Counted from the first letter of the stretch, positions 26,136 through 36,300 are shown. The stretch is 64,000 nt of DNA from Enhygromyxa salina (GCF_000737335.2 NZ_JMCC02000022.1:29754-93753), one strand, 5' to 3'. Numbers and translations: made by a program. Notes: generated from the sequence alone by a model not told the origin.

Positions 26136-28283
26136 GTGTTCAAGGATCTCGAGACTCCGCAGCTGGTCATGATGTTGATGGGCTTCGCCGGCATGCTGGG
26201 CTTTGCCGGGCTCGCGCTGTGGCTGTTGCGGGCGCAGAGGCGTCAGGCGCCGCAGGCCGGCTCCGCGGGTGCCGTGTCGAGATCCCAGCCGCAGGCGGCT
26301 CCTGCCCCCGTGATTTCGCCGCCGCCCGAGCCCTACGATCCCACGGAGTTCATCGCGATCCCGGGTCAGCGCGAGCTCGACTCTCCGCTCGCCGCGGGGG
26401 TCGGCGCCGAGAGCGTCGAGGCGTTCTCAGATCAGCACGCGGACACCGAGTTTGCGCCGCGAGACAAGACCGAGTTCATCGCGGCGCCCCTCGGTGGTCG
26501 ACCTGATCCCGATCCCGATCCCTTTGCACATACAGCGATGGTGGCCAGCGCCGAGCTGCGCGAGCGCCAACGACTGGCGGCCCAACCAGCGCCCGACTCG
26601 GAGAAGACCGCCTTCGTCGCGCCGCCACCTCCCGACGACAAGACCGAATTCATCACGCCGCCGCACGCTCGCGAGCCCGCGCCCGACAAGACCGAATTCA
26701 TCACGCCGCCGCACGCCCGTGCGCCCGCGCCGGACACCACGGGCTTCGTCGCGCCGCCACCTCCCGACGACAAGACGGCATTCGTCGCGCCGCCGCCTCC
26801 CGACGACAAGACGGCATTCGTCGCGCCGCCGCCTCCCGACGACAAGACGGCATTCGTCGCGCCGCCCGAGCCCGCTCCAGACCGGACCGCCTTCATCACG
26901 CCACCGCACGCGCGGGCGCCCGCGCCAGACCCGACCAGCTTCGTCCCGGCACCACCCGCGCGCGCGCCCGCGCCAGACCCGACCAGCTTCGTCCCGGCAC
27001 CACCCGCGCTCGCGCCTCCCGTCGCGCCCCCGAGTCCGCAGATGATCGAGCGCCCAGGCCCGGTCCCGGACCCACCGCAGAAGTCCGTCATCCCGTCGGC
27101 CCCCGCAGCGCCGATCAGCGCTCGCCCGTCGGCGCCCTCGATCGATCTGAACGAGCACTTTGCCCTGGCCGCCGCCGCCTTCGAGCAGCTGCAGACCGCG
27201 ACCACCAGCGCGTCCCTGCAAGCCTGGCGCGGCCACGTAGAGGTGCTGGCCTCGGTCCCGGGCGAGCAGCTCGCGGCCCACCTGCGTCCGCACCTGAGCG
27301 CGCTACCCAGCCACCGCGCTGCGGCGGCGCTGCTGGCCCTGCTGCACAGCAAGTCGTGGCCGGCCAGGCGCGCGTTTCCGCAGCTGCTGGCCGAGCTCGA
27401 GCCCGACGCTCGAACTGGCGCGCTGGTGGTCCTGCGGTCCTGGAATGACCCCCGCGCGCTTGCGATCGCCGTCGCCGCGCTCGCGCTGGCCGACACCGAT
27501 GAGCTGCGCGCGACCTGGCTCGAGTGCTTCGCGGATCACGGGTGGGACCCCGGCGCCGAGGCGATCGACGCCGCGCTCACCCACGCGAATCCGCAGGTCG
27601 TCAGCGCGGGCCTGCGCGCCCTCCCCCACTGCGCGACCGCGTCCAGCCTCGAGCCCAAGCTGGCCAACCACGTGTTCGCCCCGGATCCTCGGGTGCGCGC
27701 CCAGGCGATCGAGACCTCGCTGCTGTTCGCAAACAACAGCGCGTGGTTGGTCTGCCACCAGCTCGCCCGCAACCCCAGCTTCCCCGGCGCGGCCGAGCTC
27801 GCCGGGCTGCTCGGCACCCAAGCAGAGATCGAGAAGCTGTGCGCGGCGCTCGTGGCCAGCCCCACCCCCGCGCTGCTGCGGGGGCTTGGGCTCTCGGGCC
27901 GCCACGTGGTCCTGGACGTCTGCGTGGGTCATTTCGACGACGAGGATGCAGACATGGCCGCAGCCGCGCGCGCGTCCCTGCAGGCCGCCGCTGGGCGCAG
28001 CTTCGCGGATGCCCCGGAGGCCAAGACCTGGCTCGCCGCCCAACCCAGCGCGCGACTGCTCGGCGGCGCGGTGCGATCGGGCAAGCAGGTGTTGGCGACC
28101 CTCGCGTCCGCGCAGCCGCCCCTGCGCCGCGCGATCGCTCGTGAGCTGCGGCTCCGCACCCGCGCCCGCGTGCACCTCGACGTCGACACCCTGCCCGACG
28201 CGTGGCGCCACCAGATCGAGCAGCTGAGCCACAACGAAGCATTTGGCGCGATCGACTTCGATCGCGGGTTTCCGTGGGTCTGA
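26136..28283 (+). CDS. Membrane-anchored protein with TAFV/TEFI repeats and HEAT-like domain
   Basis: A 715-aa protein starting at GTG 26136. One membrane segment (about residues 6-30) is followed by a Lys/Arg-rich turn, giving an N-out anchor with a cytoplasmic remainder. Residues ~60-300 are a Pro/Ala-rich spacer holding about a dozen T-x-F-[IV] motifs (TEFIA, TAFVA, TEFIT, TSFVP), each next to acidic or Pro residues. Residues ~340-700 are HEAT-like repeats resembling the TIGR02270 family, which I associate loosely with type VI secretion gene neighbourhoods. No secretion genes are nearby. The repeated Thr motifs might be kinase targets or FHA-docking sites, which is inference. The domain calls are by eye. 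Confidence 0.72.
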   Translation: MFKDLETPQLVMMLMGFAGMLGFAGLALWLLRAQRRQAPQAGSAGAVSRSQPQAAPAPVISPPPEPYDPTEFIAIPGQRELDSPLAAGVGAESVEAFSDQHADTEFAPRDKTEFIAAPLGGRPDPDPDPFAHTAMVASAELRERQRLAAQPAPDSEKTAFVAPPPPDDKTEFITPPHAREPAPDKTEFITPPHARAPAPDTTGFVAPPPPDDKTAFVAPPPPDDKTAFVAPPPPDDKTAFVAPPEPAPDRTAFITPPHARAPAPDPTSFVPAPPARAPAPDPTSFVPAPPALAPPVAPPSPQMIERPGPVPDPPQKSVIPSAPAAPISARPSAPSIDLNEHFALAAAAFEQLQTATTSASLQAWRGHVEVLASVPGEQLAAHLRPHLSALPSHRAAAALLALLHSKSWPARRAFPQLLAELEPDARTGALVVLRSWNDPRALAIAVAALALADTDELRATWLECFADHGWDPGAEAIDAALTHANPQVVSAGLRALPHCATASSLEPKLANHVFAPDPRVRAQAIETSLLFANNSAWLVCHQLARNPSFPGAAELAGLLGTQAEIEKLCAALVASPTPALLRGLGLSGRHVVLDVCVGHFDDEDADMAAAARASLQAAAGRSFADAPEAKTWLAAQPSARLLGGAVRSGKQVLATLASAQPPLRRAIARELRLRTRARVHLDVDTLPDAWRHQIEQLSHNEAFGAIDFDRGFPWV
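26745..26866 (+). repeat. 36-bp in-frame tandem repeat, 3.4 copies
   Basis: Units at 26745, 26781 and 26817 plus a partial unit at 26853 repeat a 36-bp sequence (TTCGTCGCGCCGCC... ending in AAGACGGCA), each coding 12 residues FVAPPPPDDKTA. The second and third units are identical; the first differs by one base. More diverged copies lie upstream from about 26615. The near identity points to recent expansion. Confidence 0.85.
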
Positions 28284-28307
28284 TCCGCTCCGCGCATTGA
28301 CCCGGCC

Positions 28308-28338
28308 ACCAGAGCCCAGGCGAGGTATCAGCTCTGGT
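28308..28338. terminator. Inverted repeat between HEAT-like gene and cotH-like gene
   Basis: Perfect 8-bp arms ACCAGAGC (28308-28315) and GCTCTGGT (28331-28338) enclose 15 nt, about 25 nt after one stop codon and 12 nt before the next start. No T-run follows, so it may be a Rho-assisted terminator, an operator or a 5' UTR hairpin of the next gene. Confidence 0.35.
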
Positions 28339-28349
28339 ACCTTGCTGAT

Positions 28350-30539
28350 ATGCGCTTTGCTGCCCTGACATTCGTGCTCGCGCTGCTGCCCCTCACGGCC
28401 CTCGCGGTCGAGCCGGTCGGCGTGAGCGTCGAGCGAGGCCTGTTCATGGAGGCGGTCGCGTTCCCAGTCGAGCTGAGCTGCGCGACCCCGGGCGCGACGA
28501 TCACCTACACGCTCGACGGCAGCGATCCACGCACGTCCGTGACCGCGCAGAGCGGCCCCTCGGGCACCCAGGTCATGATCGATCCCAACGCCTCGGCGGC
28601 CCCAGGCGTGGTGCTGCGCGCCTACGCGTCCCTCGATCCAGACCCGCCCAGCAAGATCGCAGCGCACACCTACATCTTCTTGCCCGACGTGCTCACGCAG
28701 CCAGCCGAGCTGCCGGGCTGGCAATCCTACGACTACAACGGCGGCGGCGGCCCTGCTCATCACGACCTCGAGATGGACCCCGCGATCGTGAATGACGTTG
28801 TCTATTCGCAAGAGATGATCCCCGCGTTGACGGCGATCCCCACCATGAGCCTGTCAGCCGAGCAAGGCGCCCTGTGGTCAGCCTATCGCGGCGACGCCGA
28901 GATCATGGTCTCGATCGAGGTGATCTATCCCGAGGGCGACAGCGAAGACACCACCGGCGGGCTCGAGCGCCACAGTCATGACCGCGTGAAGAACTCGATG
29001 CGGCTGTCGTTCAAGTCGCAATACGAGGATCCCAAGTGGAGCACGGATCTGCTGCAGCGCGGGCCGCTCAACGGTGCCAGCGCCGTCGCCAATTTCGACC
29101 GGCTGGTGCTGCGCGGCGGCAACAACCGCAGCTGGGCGCGCAACTGGAACCCCGATCGCACCACCTACACCACCGATCAGTGGATGCGCGACACCTCGAT
29201 CGAGCTGTCCGGCGTCGGCTCGCACGGCACCTTCGTCCACCTGTACCTCAACGGGGTCTATTTTGGCCTGTACAACCCCGTCGAGCGCCTCGATGAGTGG
29301 TTCACCAGCGCGTACATGGGCGGGCCCGAGACCGATTGGTTTGCGATCAGCCACGCGGGCCCCAAGGGCGGCGATCCAACCCGCTGGGACTATCTGTCGG
29401 GGCCGCTCAAAGACACCGACATGGCCCAGCTCGAGAACTATGAGGAGCTGCGCGAATACTTGGATGTCGACATGTTCGCGGACTACCTGCTCTTGCATTG
29501 GTACGCCGGGGTCCGCGATTGGCCCGGCAACAACTGGTGGGGCGGCAACCAGAACGTTCCGCCCGCGCCGTTCATGTTCTTCACCTGGGACGGCGAGTGG
29601 TCATTTGGCGTGGGCATGGGCTCGCCCACGCAGCCGCAGGTTCACCCGGATTTTCTGGCCGGGGTTGGCAAGGGCGCGGGCCCAAGCACGGCGCGGATCT
29701 TCAACTCGGCCAAGCACAGCCCGGAGTTCATGATCGCGTTCGCGGACCGGGCCTATCGCGCGCTCTACAACGACGGCGCCCTGCGGGACGAGCACGCCCG
29801 CGCGCGCTGGCAGGCGCTCGCCGACCACCTGCGGACCCCGGTGGTCGCCGAGTCGGCGCGCTGGGGTGACGCGGTGATCGGCGGGCCCACGCGCACCCGC
29901 GATGAAGATTGGCAAGACGAGGTCGATCTCCAAGACGCGTACATGGACGGCGCCGCCGCTACCATGATCACGGCGCTGCGCAATGAGCAGTACTACCCCT
30001 TGGTCGATCCGCCGCTGTTCTTCGATGGCGCGGCGCTGATCGAGACCACCCAGCTCGAGCTCGAAATGGGGACACCATTCGCGACCCGCCTCGAGCTCGA
30101 TGGTGGCGGCGGAACAATCTATTACACCGTTGATGGCACGGATCCACGCGCGCCCGGTGGCGCGCCGCAGGGGATCGACGGCGGCGTCACGGTCGACGTC
30201 GACCTGGTCTCGCCAGCGCAGCTGCAAGCCCGCACGCTCGACGGAAACGAGTGGAGCGCCCTGCACCTGCTCGACCTTCACGGTGTTTCCACGGGCGATG
30301 GCGACGGCGATCCGGGCGATGGCGACGGCGATCCAGGCGACGGGGACGGCGATCCAGGCGACGGGGACGGCGATGGAAACACCGCTGACACCGACACCGA
30401 GACCGGTACGTCGGGCGGGGATCCGGGCGTCGCGGCCGGCAGCGAAGGCTGCAACTGCGCCGTCCAAGCCGCTGGACCGCCTCCTCTGCTGTTCTTGGTT
30501 GGATACGGCTTGCTGCGACGGCGTCGACGCGACGCCTGA
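28350..30539 (+). CDS. Secreted CotH-kinase-like protein with MYXO-CTERM-like tail
   Basis: A 729-aa exported protein. It has a signal peptide (residues 1-19, ending ALA), then a chitobiase-type beta domain at ~30-110 (TYTLDGSDPRTS). A large CotH-like region covers ~150-560 (LRGGNNRSW, LYLNGVYFGLYNPVERLDE), followed by a second chitobiase-type domain near 585-630 (YTVDGTDPRAP). A Gly-Asp/Pro linker follows at ~649-676, and the end is GCNC, a hydrophobic helix and RRRRR, the MYXO-CTERM sorting arrangement. CotH proteins of spores are protein kinases, but bacterial surface relatives are not proven kinases. Likely anchored or processed at the outer envelope. A hairpin precedes the start. Confidence 0.82.
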   Translation: MRFAALTFVLALLPLTALAVEPVGVSVERGLFMEAVAFPVELSCATPGATITYTLDGSDPRTSVTAQSGPSGTQVMIDPNASAAPGVVLRAYASLDPDPPSKIAAHTYIFLPDVLTQPAELPGWQSYDYNGGGGPAHHDLEMDPAIVNDVVYSQEMIPALTAIPTMSLSAEQGALWSAYRGDAEIMVSIEVIYPEGDSEDTTGGLERHSHDRVKNSMRLSFKSQYEDPKWSTDLLQRGPLNGASAVANFDRLVLRGGNNRSWARNWNPDRTTYTTDQWMRDTSIELSGVGSHGTFVHLYLNGVYFGLYNPVERLDEWFTSAYMGGPETDWFAISHAGPKGGDPTRWDYLSGPLKDTDMAQLENYEELREYLDVDMFADYLLLHWYAGVRDWPGNNWWGGNQNVPPAPFMFFTWDGEWSFGVGMGSPTQPQVHPDFLAGVGKGAGPSTARIFNSAKHSPEFMIAFADRAYRALYNDGALRDEHARARWQALADHLRTPVVAESARWGDAVIGGPTRTRDEDWQDEVDLQDAYMDGAAATMITALRNEQYYPLVDPPLFFDGAALIETTQLELEMGTPFATRLELDGGGGTIYYTVDGTDPRAPGGAPQGIDGGVTVDVDLVSPAQLQARTLDGNEWSALHLLDLHGVSTGDGDGDPGDGDGDPGDGDGDPGDGDGDGNTADTDTETGTSGGDPGVAAGSEGCNCAVQAAGPPPLLFLVGYGLLRRRRRDA
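30294..30378 (+). repeat. 21-bp tandem repeat coding a Gly-Asp/Pro linker
   Basis: About four copies of a 21-bp unit (GGCGATGGCGACGGCGATCC-type) code the heptad GDGDGDP. It forms the spacer between the last beta domain and the sorting tail of the CotH-like protein. The same coding motif recurs in an unrelated lipoprotein at 49374-49510. It is a low-complexity linker and not a CRISPR array. Confidence 0.85.
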
Positions 30540-30711
30540 ACGCGCGCCCGATCATGCAGCGTGCATGAAAACTCCGCGCGCCCTGTGTACGGTCTCTTGG
30601 CTTCGCGACGCTTTCACTACAAGTGCTCGATGTGCGGTGATACGCTGCCGGGGATCCCGCTCGACGTCTCATGACGATGCGTCCTCACCCGGGACTCTCA
30701 GGAGATACACC

Positions 30712-31227
30712 ATGGAACCATTCATCGGCATGATCGTGCAATTTGGCGGCAACTTCGCACCCCGTGGTTGGGCGCTCTGCAATGGGCAAATTCTCTCAAT
30801 CGCCCAACACACTGCGCTGTTTTCGATCCTCGGTACCACGTACGGTGGCGACGGCCGCACCAGCTTCGCGCTGCCCGACCTGCGCGGCCGGGTCGCCATT
30901 CACGAGGGCGCGGGGCCCGGCTTGACCCTACGAAAGCTCGGCGAGACGGGCGGCCACGAGACGGTCACGCTCACCGTCAATCAGATGCCCGCGCACAACC
31001 ACCCGGTGCTCGCTGACAAGACCCTCGCAACCACGGGCGACCCGGTGGGCAACGCATTTGGGCATACCGGCGACACGTCGATCTACGAGGCTGGCCCGCC
31101 CAACCAGGTCATGGACGCGGACACGATCGGAAACAGGGGCGGCGGGCAACCGGTGGATGTGATGCCGCCGTTCTTGGCCATCAATTTCATCATCGCGCTC
31201 GAGGGCATCTTCCCGTCGCGGAACTAG
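30712..31227 (+). CDS. Phage tail collar-domain (microcystin-dependent-protein-like) protein
   Basis: A 171-aa protein with a full tail-collar domain: GMIVQFGGNFAPRGWALCNGQ at the start, LFSILGTTYGGDG, a FALPDLRGR block and a closing FLAINFIIALEG. This fold occurs in phage tail tips and in chromosomal MdpB-type proteins. The ATG at 30712 has a CAGGAGA ribosome-binding site 7 nt upstream. There are no other phage genes around it, so it is a stand-alone cargo gene rather than a prophage remnant. Its last codon lies inside the first long palindrome downstream. Function unknown. Confidence 0.88.
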   Translation: MEPFIGMIVQFGGNFAPRGWALCNGQILSIAQHTALFSILGTTYGGDGRTSFALPDLRGRVAIHEGAGPGLTLRKLGETGGHETVTLTVNQMPAHNHPVLADKTLATTGDPVGNAFGHTGDTSIYEAGPPNQVMDADTIGNRGGGQPVDVMPPFLAINFIIALEGIFPSRN

Positions 31228-31391
31228 AGCGCCGATCAGTTTGGAGTCGCGGCGTCAGGTGCGTCTGGGGCCGTTCCTGCCTAGGAGGGAGGCCGAAGCT
31301 GTATCCGGCATACTGCGAGCGCCGACCGACAACGGCAGGGGCGGTCCCAGATGTGCCTGGCGTCGTGAATTCAAACTGATTGGCGCTCTAG
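31224..31391. repeat. Long imperfect palindrome, unit 1
   Basis: Arms 31225-31284 and 31331-31390 are reverse complements at roughly three quarters of positions, and most mismatches are A/G or C/T changes that would keep G-U pairs in RNA. The unit is bounded by CTAG at each end. The centre holds a GAGGCCGAAGCTGTA...CGGCATACTGC motif. It starts at the stop codon of the tail-collar gene, so it may act as its transcript end. Confidence 0.7.
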
Positions 31392-31553
31392 CAGCCCGTG
31401 GTGCAATGCCTCGCGTCGCCTCGCGCCGGGATTTTCGTCGAGATTGAGGAGCCGAAACGCAGCTGTACCGGGCGTACTGCAAGTTTCGGCGACGAAGAGC
31501 TCGGCGGAAAGACCAAGCGAGGCGGTGCGAGGCATTGCACCACGGGCTGCTAG
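31388..31553. repeat. Long palindrome, unit 2, with perfect 27-bp arms
   Basis: Arms 31388-31414 and 31527-31553 are perfect 27-bp inverted repeats, and pairing continues imperfectly inwards through CGCCTCGC. A central hairpin at 31451-31490 pairs GCCGAAAC with GTTTCGGC and contains GCAGCTGTACCGGGCGTACTGC, close to the core of unit 1. It shares a CTAG with unit 1 and ends in CTAG, so the two are adjacent copies of one element type. Confidence 0.75.
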
Positions 31554-31840
31554 CCCCGAATCAAGCGCTGCGCGCTCGACTCGGGCCTACTATGTCTTCA
31601 AGGGGGCTTTCGAAAGCCCCTCGCTTCGGCGGCGGAGCCCCCTTCGCTCACCCCAAACGCTCGCCTGTCGGCTCGTACTAGCCCATCTCGTTGGTGGGAC
31701 GATACCAGGCCGCTGCGGCCGGGCGACCGCCTGAGCTTCCTCCACGACACGCGCGCGGAAATCCGTGGGCGTGCTGGTGCAGCGGGTGTTCGCTGTCGCC
31801 GTGCCATGCTAGGTTCCCGGGCAGTCGACGGGAACCGAGA
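31554..31840. other. Non-coding stretch before the serine hydrolase gene
   Basis: About 290 bp with no gene I can support. It contains a perfect 18-bp palindrome GGGGCTTTCGAAAGCCCC at 31603-31620 and further GC-rich inverted segments. An open frame from 31691 runs into the hydrolase, but its extra residues are Cys/Pro/Arg-rich and unlike a protein start, so it is treated as untranslated. Confidence 0.5.
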
Positions 31841-33286
31841 GTGCACAAGCCGCTAGCCACTACATTGATCGGACTCCTCGTGTTTGGGATTTGGGCGATC
31901 GGGCTCAGCGCCACCTTGCAGGCGGCCGCGCCCAGTGGGTCAATCGATGACTTCATCGACAGCGAAATGCCGGCCTCGGGGGCGCCTGGGCTGGCATACG
32001 CCGTCGTGGTCAATGGCGAGATCGTGGAGGTTGGTGCGCGCGGTGTCCTAGAGCTCGGCGAGAATCAGGAAGTGACCCCCGACACGCCCTTCCTCACGGG
32101 CTCGATCTCCAAGAGCTTCACCGCCCTGGCGGTGATGCAGCTCGTCGAAGCGGGCAAGATCAACCTGGACGCGGAGCTGTCCCGGTATCTCGACAGATTC
32201 TCGGGCGGACCTTCTGGGTCGATCACCATCCGGCAATTGCTCAGCCACACCAGCGGGTTCTCCACGCTGCAAGGGAACGCCCCCCCCGCGGAGCGCCCAG
32301 AACAGAAAGATGAGCTTGCACGCGTCGTCGACCAGCTCGCCACCCTGGCTCCCGCCTATCCACCCGGCACCACCTGGGAATACTCGAACCTCAACTATCA
32401 GATTCTCGGTCGCGTGATCGAGGTCGTGAGCAACCAGGACTTTCAAACCTATGTGGTGTCCAACATCTTGGTCCCGGTGGGCATGAAGAACAGCTTTGTC
32501 GCCAACGGCGAGGTTCACGAAGAGATGGCCACGGGTCACCTGCCGTGGTTCGGCACCAAGCGCCCGCTGGCCGAAAATCGGACCCGCCGCAGCACCGCTC
32601 CTCAAGGGGGGGTCGTCGCTAGCGCGAGCGATCTTGCCCGCTACATGCAGGTCATGTTGAACGGCAAGGATGATGTTCTGAGCGCCAGCGGCAAGGCTGC
32701 GATGATGCGGCCGGCGAGCGATGCATCACCGTCGTACGGGTTTGGATGGTTCTTGGATGCACAAAGCGGGAGCGTCTGGCACTCCGGCGCAAGTCCTGGG
32801 ACCGAGACCCTCGCCACCATGGTGCCCAACGAGCAGACGGGCGTCGTCGTGCTGGTCAACTCGGGGGGCGGACTGGGCTTTGGCGAGTCGGCGCAGCTGC
32901 GCAACGGCATCACCGCCCGTGCGATCGGCGCAGACTACGACGGGGAGGGCAGCCGCTGGGCGCAAAAGGCAACCTTCGTTGCAATGCTCGTCTTACCCTT
33001 CGCGTACTTGTTCAGCATCCTCTGGGCATGGCGCGAGCGAGCTGCGATCCGAGCCAAGTCGGGCCCGTTTGGCGTCTTCAGCCTGTGGTTCCCGCTGCTC
33101 ACGACGCTCGGCGCGGCTGGGTTCATCTTCGTGCTGGTGCCCAAGCTGTTTGGCGTCCCGCTGGGAACGCTGCGCCGATTCCAGCCTGACTTCGCGCTGG
33201 TCCTGAGCGCGACCGCCGTGACCGGCGTGGTGTGGGCGGTGTTCCGGCTTGGCGTGGCCTACAGCGGCAAGTCACGCCAAGCCTGA
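31841..33286 (+). CDS. Beta-lactamase-family serine hydrolase with C-terminal membrane helices
   Basis: A 481-aa protein of the class C beta-lactamase/PBP4*-like family. It has an N-terminal membrane segment or signal (residues ~5-30) and an active-site SISK motif (S88, K91). A YSN motif lies in the EYSNLNYQ block around 175, and an HSGASPG segment takes the place of the KTG box. Three hydrophobic helices fill ~385-475. Such proteins act on D-Ala peptides, esters or amides outside the cytoplasm; the substrate cannot be told. The GTG at 31841 is chosen because a signal-like sequence follows directly. It converges on the macroglobulin gene with a 20-nt gap. Confidence 0.85.
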   Translation: MHKPLATTLIGLLVFGIWAIGLSATLQAAAPSGSIDDFIDSEMPASGAPGLAYAVVVNGEIVEVGARGVLELGENQEVTPDTPFLTGSISKSFTALAVMQLVEAGKINLDAELSRYLDRFSGGPSGSITIRQLLSHTSGFSTLQGNAPPAERPEQKDELARVVDQLATLAPAYPPGTTWEYSNLNYQILGRVIEVVSNQDFQTYVVSNILVPVGMKNSFVANGEVHEEMATGHLPWFGTKRPLAENRTRRSTAPQGGVVASASDLARYMQVMLNGKDDVLSASGKAAMMRPASDASPSYGFGWFLDAQSGSVWHSGASPGTETLATMVPNEQTGVVVLVNSGGGLGFGESAQLRNGITARAIGADYDGEGSRWAQKATFVAMLVLPFAYLFSILWAWRERAAIRAKSGPFGVFSLWFPLLTTLGAAGFIFVLVPKLFGVPLGTLRRFQPDFALVLSATAVTGVVWAVFRLGVAYSGKSRQA

Positions 33287-33306
33287 TCGCGCTTGGACCA
33301 CCCTGG

Positions 33307-36300
33307 TCACTGCACGATCTTCACCATTGACGACGACCCATGCCCAAACCGCTCGGGCTCGTACATGGCCTCGGCGTGAACCGGCGGCAGCACGAATGTC
33401 CCCAGGTTGGTCGCCCGCGCGGTGTAGCTATATGTGTAGACCCCCGCGCCCAGGTGATCGGCAAACAACAACATTCGGTCATCCCGCATTTGCGTGTGAT
33501 CGAAGCTAAACCACGGGTACCACCAACCCCGGCTCACCTCCGCGTATGGGTACCCCCGGTATCCATAGTCGTAGTCGTAGCCACCGTCGTAGTTGGCGCC
33601 GCCCCCAGACACCCCAACGCTAGTCGAGAAGCGCGGGTTTTGGCCCTCGAACCCACCGGGCAGCGGATCATCAACGACCACGAAGTTGGCCCGATCCTGC
33701 ACGGTCAAGGTCAGCGTGACCTTGACGTTGGTCCCCGCCTTCACGCTCCACGAGCCATCGTCGAGCTGCCGGACCGCGTTGGGATCCGGCTTGTCGGCGC
33801 CGCCCTCGGGCAGCGCTTCGTACCGGCGTGAGACCGTGAACCCGCGATCGACCGGATCCATGTGAAAGTCCGCAGGCGCGTAGCGCAGCCCCAGCCGGTA
33901 ATACAGCTTGCCCGGCCCCTCTTTGGCCAGCGTGACGCTCTGGACCGACTGGCCAAGCAGCGCCCGCATCGGCAGCTGTTGGTTGACCTTCGCCATGTCG
34001 CGCCCCTCGAATTTGGCCTCGCCCGCGAACATGACGTCGAGCCAGATCCGGGCCACGTAGTCCGGGGTCTCGCTCTCGATCGCGGCGTAGTAGCGCGACG
34101 CGGCCATCAACGCCCACGCGTTGGCGTGCGTGGTGGTCCAGCGCCCGCCGCTGCGAGGGTCGCGGTCCGACATCAAGCCGGCCATGATCTTTGGCGCCAT
34201 GCCTTCGTCGCCGGTCTCCTGGCCCAGCTCGATCAGCGCCATCAAGGCGATCGCGTCGGTCTGCGTGTTCGAGTGCATGAGCGCGGCCAGACCGTCGCCA
34301 GCCGCTTCGGTCTTCGACTCGGCGAAGTGGATCACCCGCGCGTTCTCGATGACGAGATCCTCGAGCTCGGCGAGCACGGCCTCGACCGGAGCCTTTCGCT
34401 TGTAGCGATGCGCGGCGCTCATCAGCAGGATCCGCCCATACAGCGGGATCTGGGACCGCTTGGCCCAGACCTTGTCGAACAGATCCGCGCCCCGGTCTTC
34501 GCGTGACAGCAGCCACAGCGCAAACGCCCGCGTGGTCCAATCGTAGTAGGTGCCCCACCGCGTGGTCACGCCATTGCGCACGTAGCTGTCTAGATACGCC
34601 ATCGCGCGACCGAGCTTGGCCTCGTCGACCTCGTAGCCGGCCTGCTTGCCCTCGAGCAGCGCGAGCGTGACCCAGGTCGAGACATAGGGCCAGCTCTCGC
34701 GGCGCTTGTCGTCGCCCCAATAGGTGAAGCCGCCGTCCCAGTTTTGCCGCTGAAACAGGCGCTCGATCCCGTCGCGCGCCAGCGCGTCACGCCGGGCCCG
34801 ATCATGGACATCGGCGATCGGGAAGTCGTTCAGCACGTCGCCAAGCGCGAAGATCGGCAGCAGCCGGCTCGCGGTCTGCTCCGAGCACTCGTAGGGGTAG
34901 CTGACCAAGAAGTCGACAGCGTCCTCGAGCCCGTTGAGCGCGGTCGAAGACATCGAGACATCGAGCCCGCCAAACCCAGGCAGCGCGTCCTTGGGCAGCT
35001 GCACTTGGCGCTGCACGGACGCCGAGGTCATGCCGTAGTCGGCGAACGCCTGCTTGGTCGCGGGCACCAACACCGGAATGTCGAGCTGGGTCGCGTCGCG
35101 GCCCTCGTTTGACAGCGCGGCGAACTGCAATCGCATGATCCCCACGCCGTCAACGGCCATCGGAAACCGGACCTCCCGGGACTCGCCTGGCGGGATCTCG
35201 AGGGTGTCCTGCACGCTGCCGAGCATGGTCACGTTGACCCCACGGGTCCCAACCATGATCGCCTGGGTCGTCTCGCTCTGGTTGTCGACCATGACCGAGG
35301 CCTCGAACTGATCGCCCATGTTCAAGAACCGGGGTAGCGAGGGCCGCAGCATGATCGTCTTGCGGACCCGGACCGAGGCCTCGCCGCTGCCAAAGCGATC
35401 GGGCCGGTCGGGATCAATGGCCACGGCCATGATCCGAAAGCTGGTCAGGTTCTCGGGCATCTCGATCGTCGCGCTGGCCCGCCCCTGCGCGTCGGTCTTC
35501 AGCTCCGACTCGAAGTAGGCCGTGGTCGCAAACAAGGTGCGCAGCGACACCTCTTGGGCCATCGCCACGTTGGCGTCGAGCGTGGTCGTGGCAGTGCTCG
35601 CACGCGCGGGAGAGGGCGCGGGCGGTGGCATGGCCCCCGGCGCGGACTTGCGCTTTGACTCCTTTTCGGCTTCAGCGGGCATGTTGCCGCGGCCGCCAAA
35701 CCCTGCCCCAGAGCCCCTGCCGTAGCCCGACCCAGACCCGCCGCCGCCGCCGCCCTTGCCGATCAGCCCCGTGGTGCCAAGACCGATCGTCCCCTCACCC
35801 GTCCCGCCGCCGCCGCGCCCGGTCCCGACCAAGCCCAGGCCGCCCACGCCGTAGGCCTCGCCGACCTCCCCACCCATGAGGCCGCCCGTGTCCGCCGAGG
35901 GCACGTCCGGGGTGGGCCCGACCGAGGGCTTGGGTTGCTGCTGGGCGTCGCGCGGCAACACCAGGCTGTGATCCGCGAACAGCCCAACCTCGCCGGGCCG
36001 CTGGTAGTGAAAGAACGAGAGCGGATCCGGGGTCTGGTAGCCCATCAGGCTGAGCACGCCCTCGTCGACCACGAACAGCGCGACCGCAGCGGGGATCGAC
36101 TCGCCGTCGACCGCGTGGGTGTGCAGGTCGACCCGCAGCTTGGTCCCAGGCTCGACGCGATCGAACTCGGGCTCGACCTCGACGACCACGGTCTTGCTGT
36201 CCTTCGACACCATCAGCTGGACCTGGCCGCTGGCCGCCGCGGGGGCGCCCAGATCCTGATCTTCGGGGGCCCCCGCCACGCGGGTGCGCGGCTTGCTGAG

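Noticed and set aside
30712..31227. Tail-collar gene as sign of a prophage
   Set aside because: No other phage structural, lysis or integration genes around it; stand-alone collar proteins are common on chromosomes.
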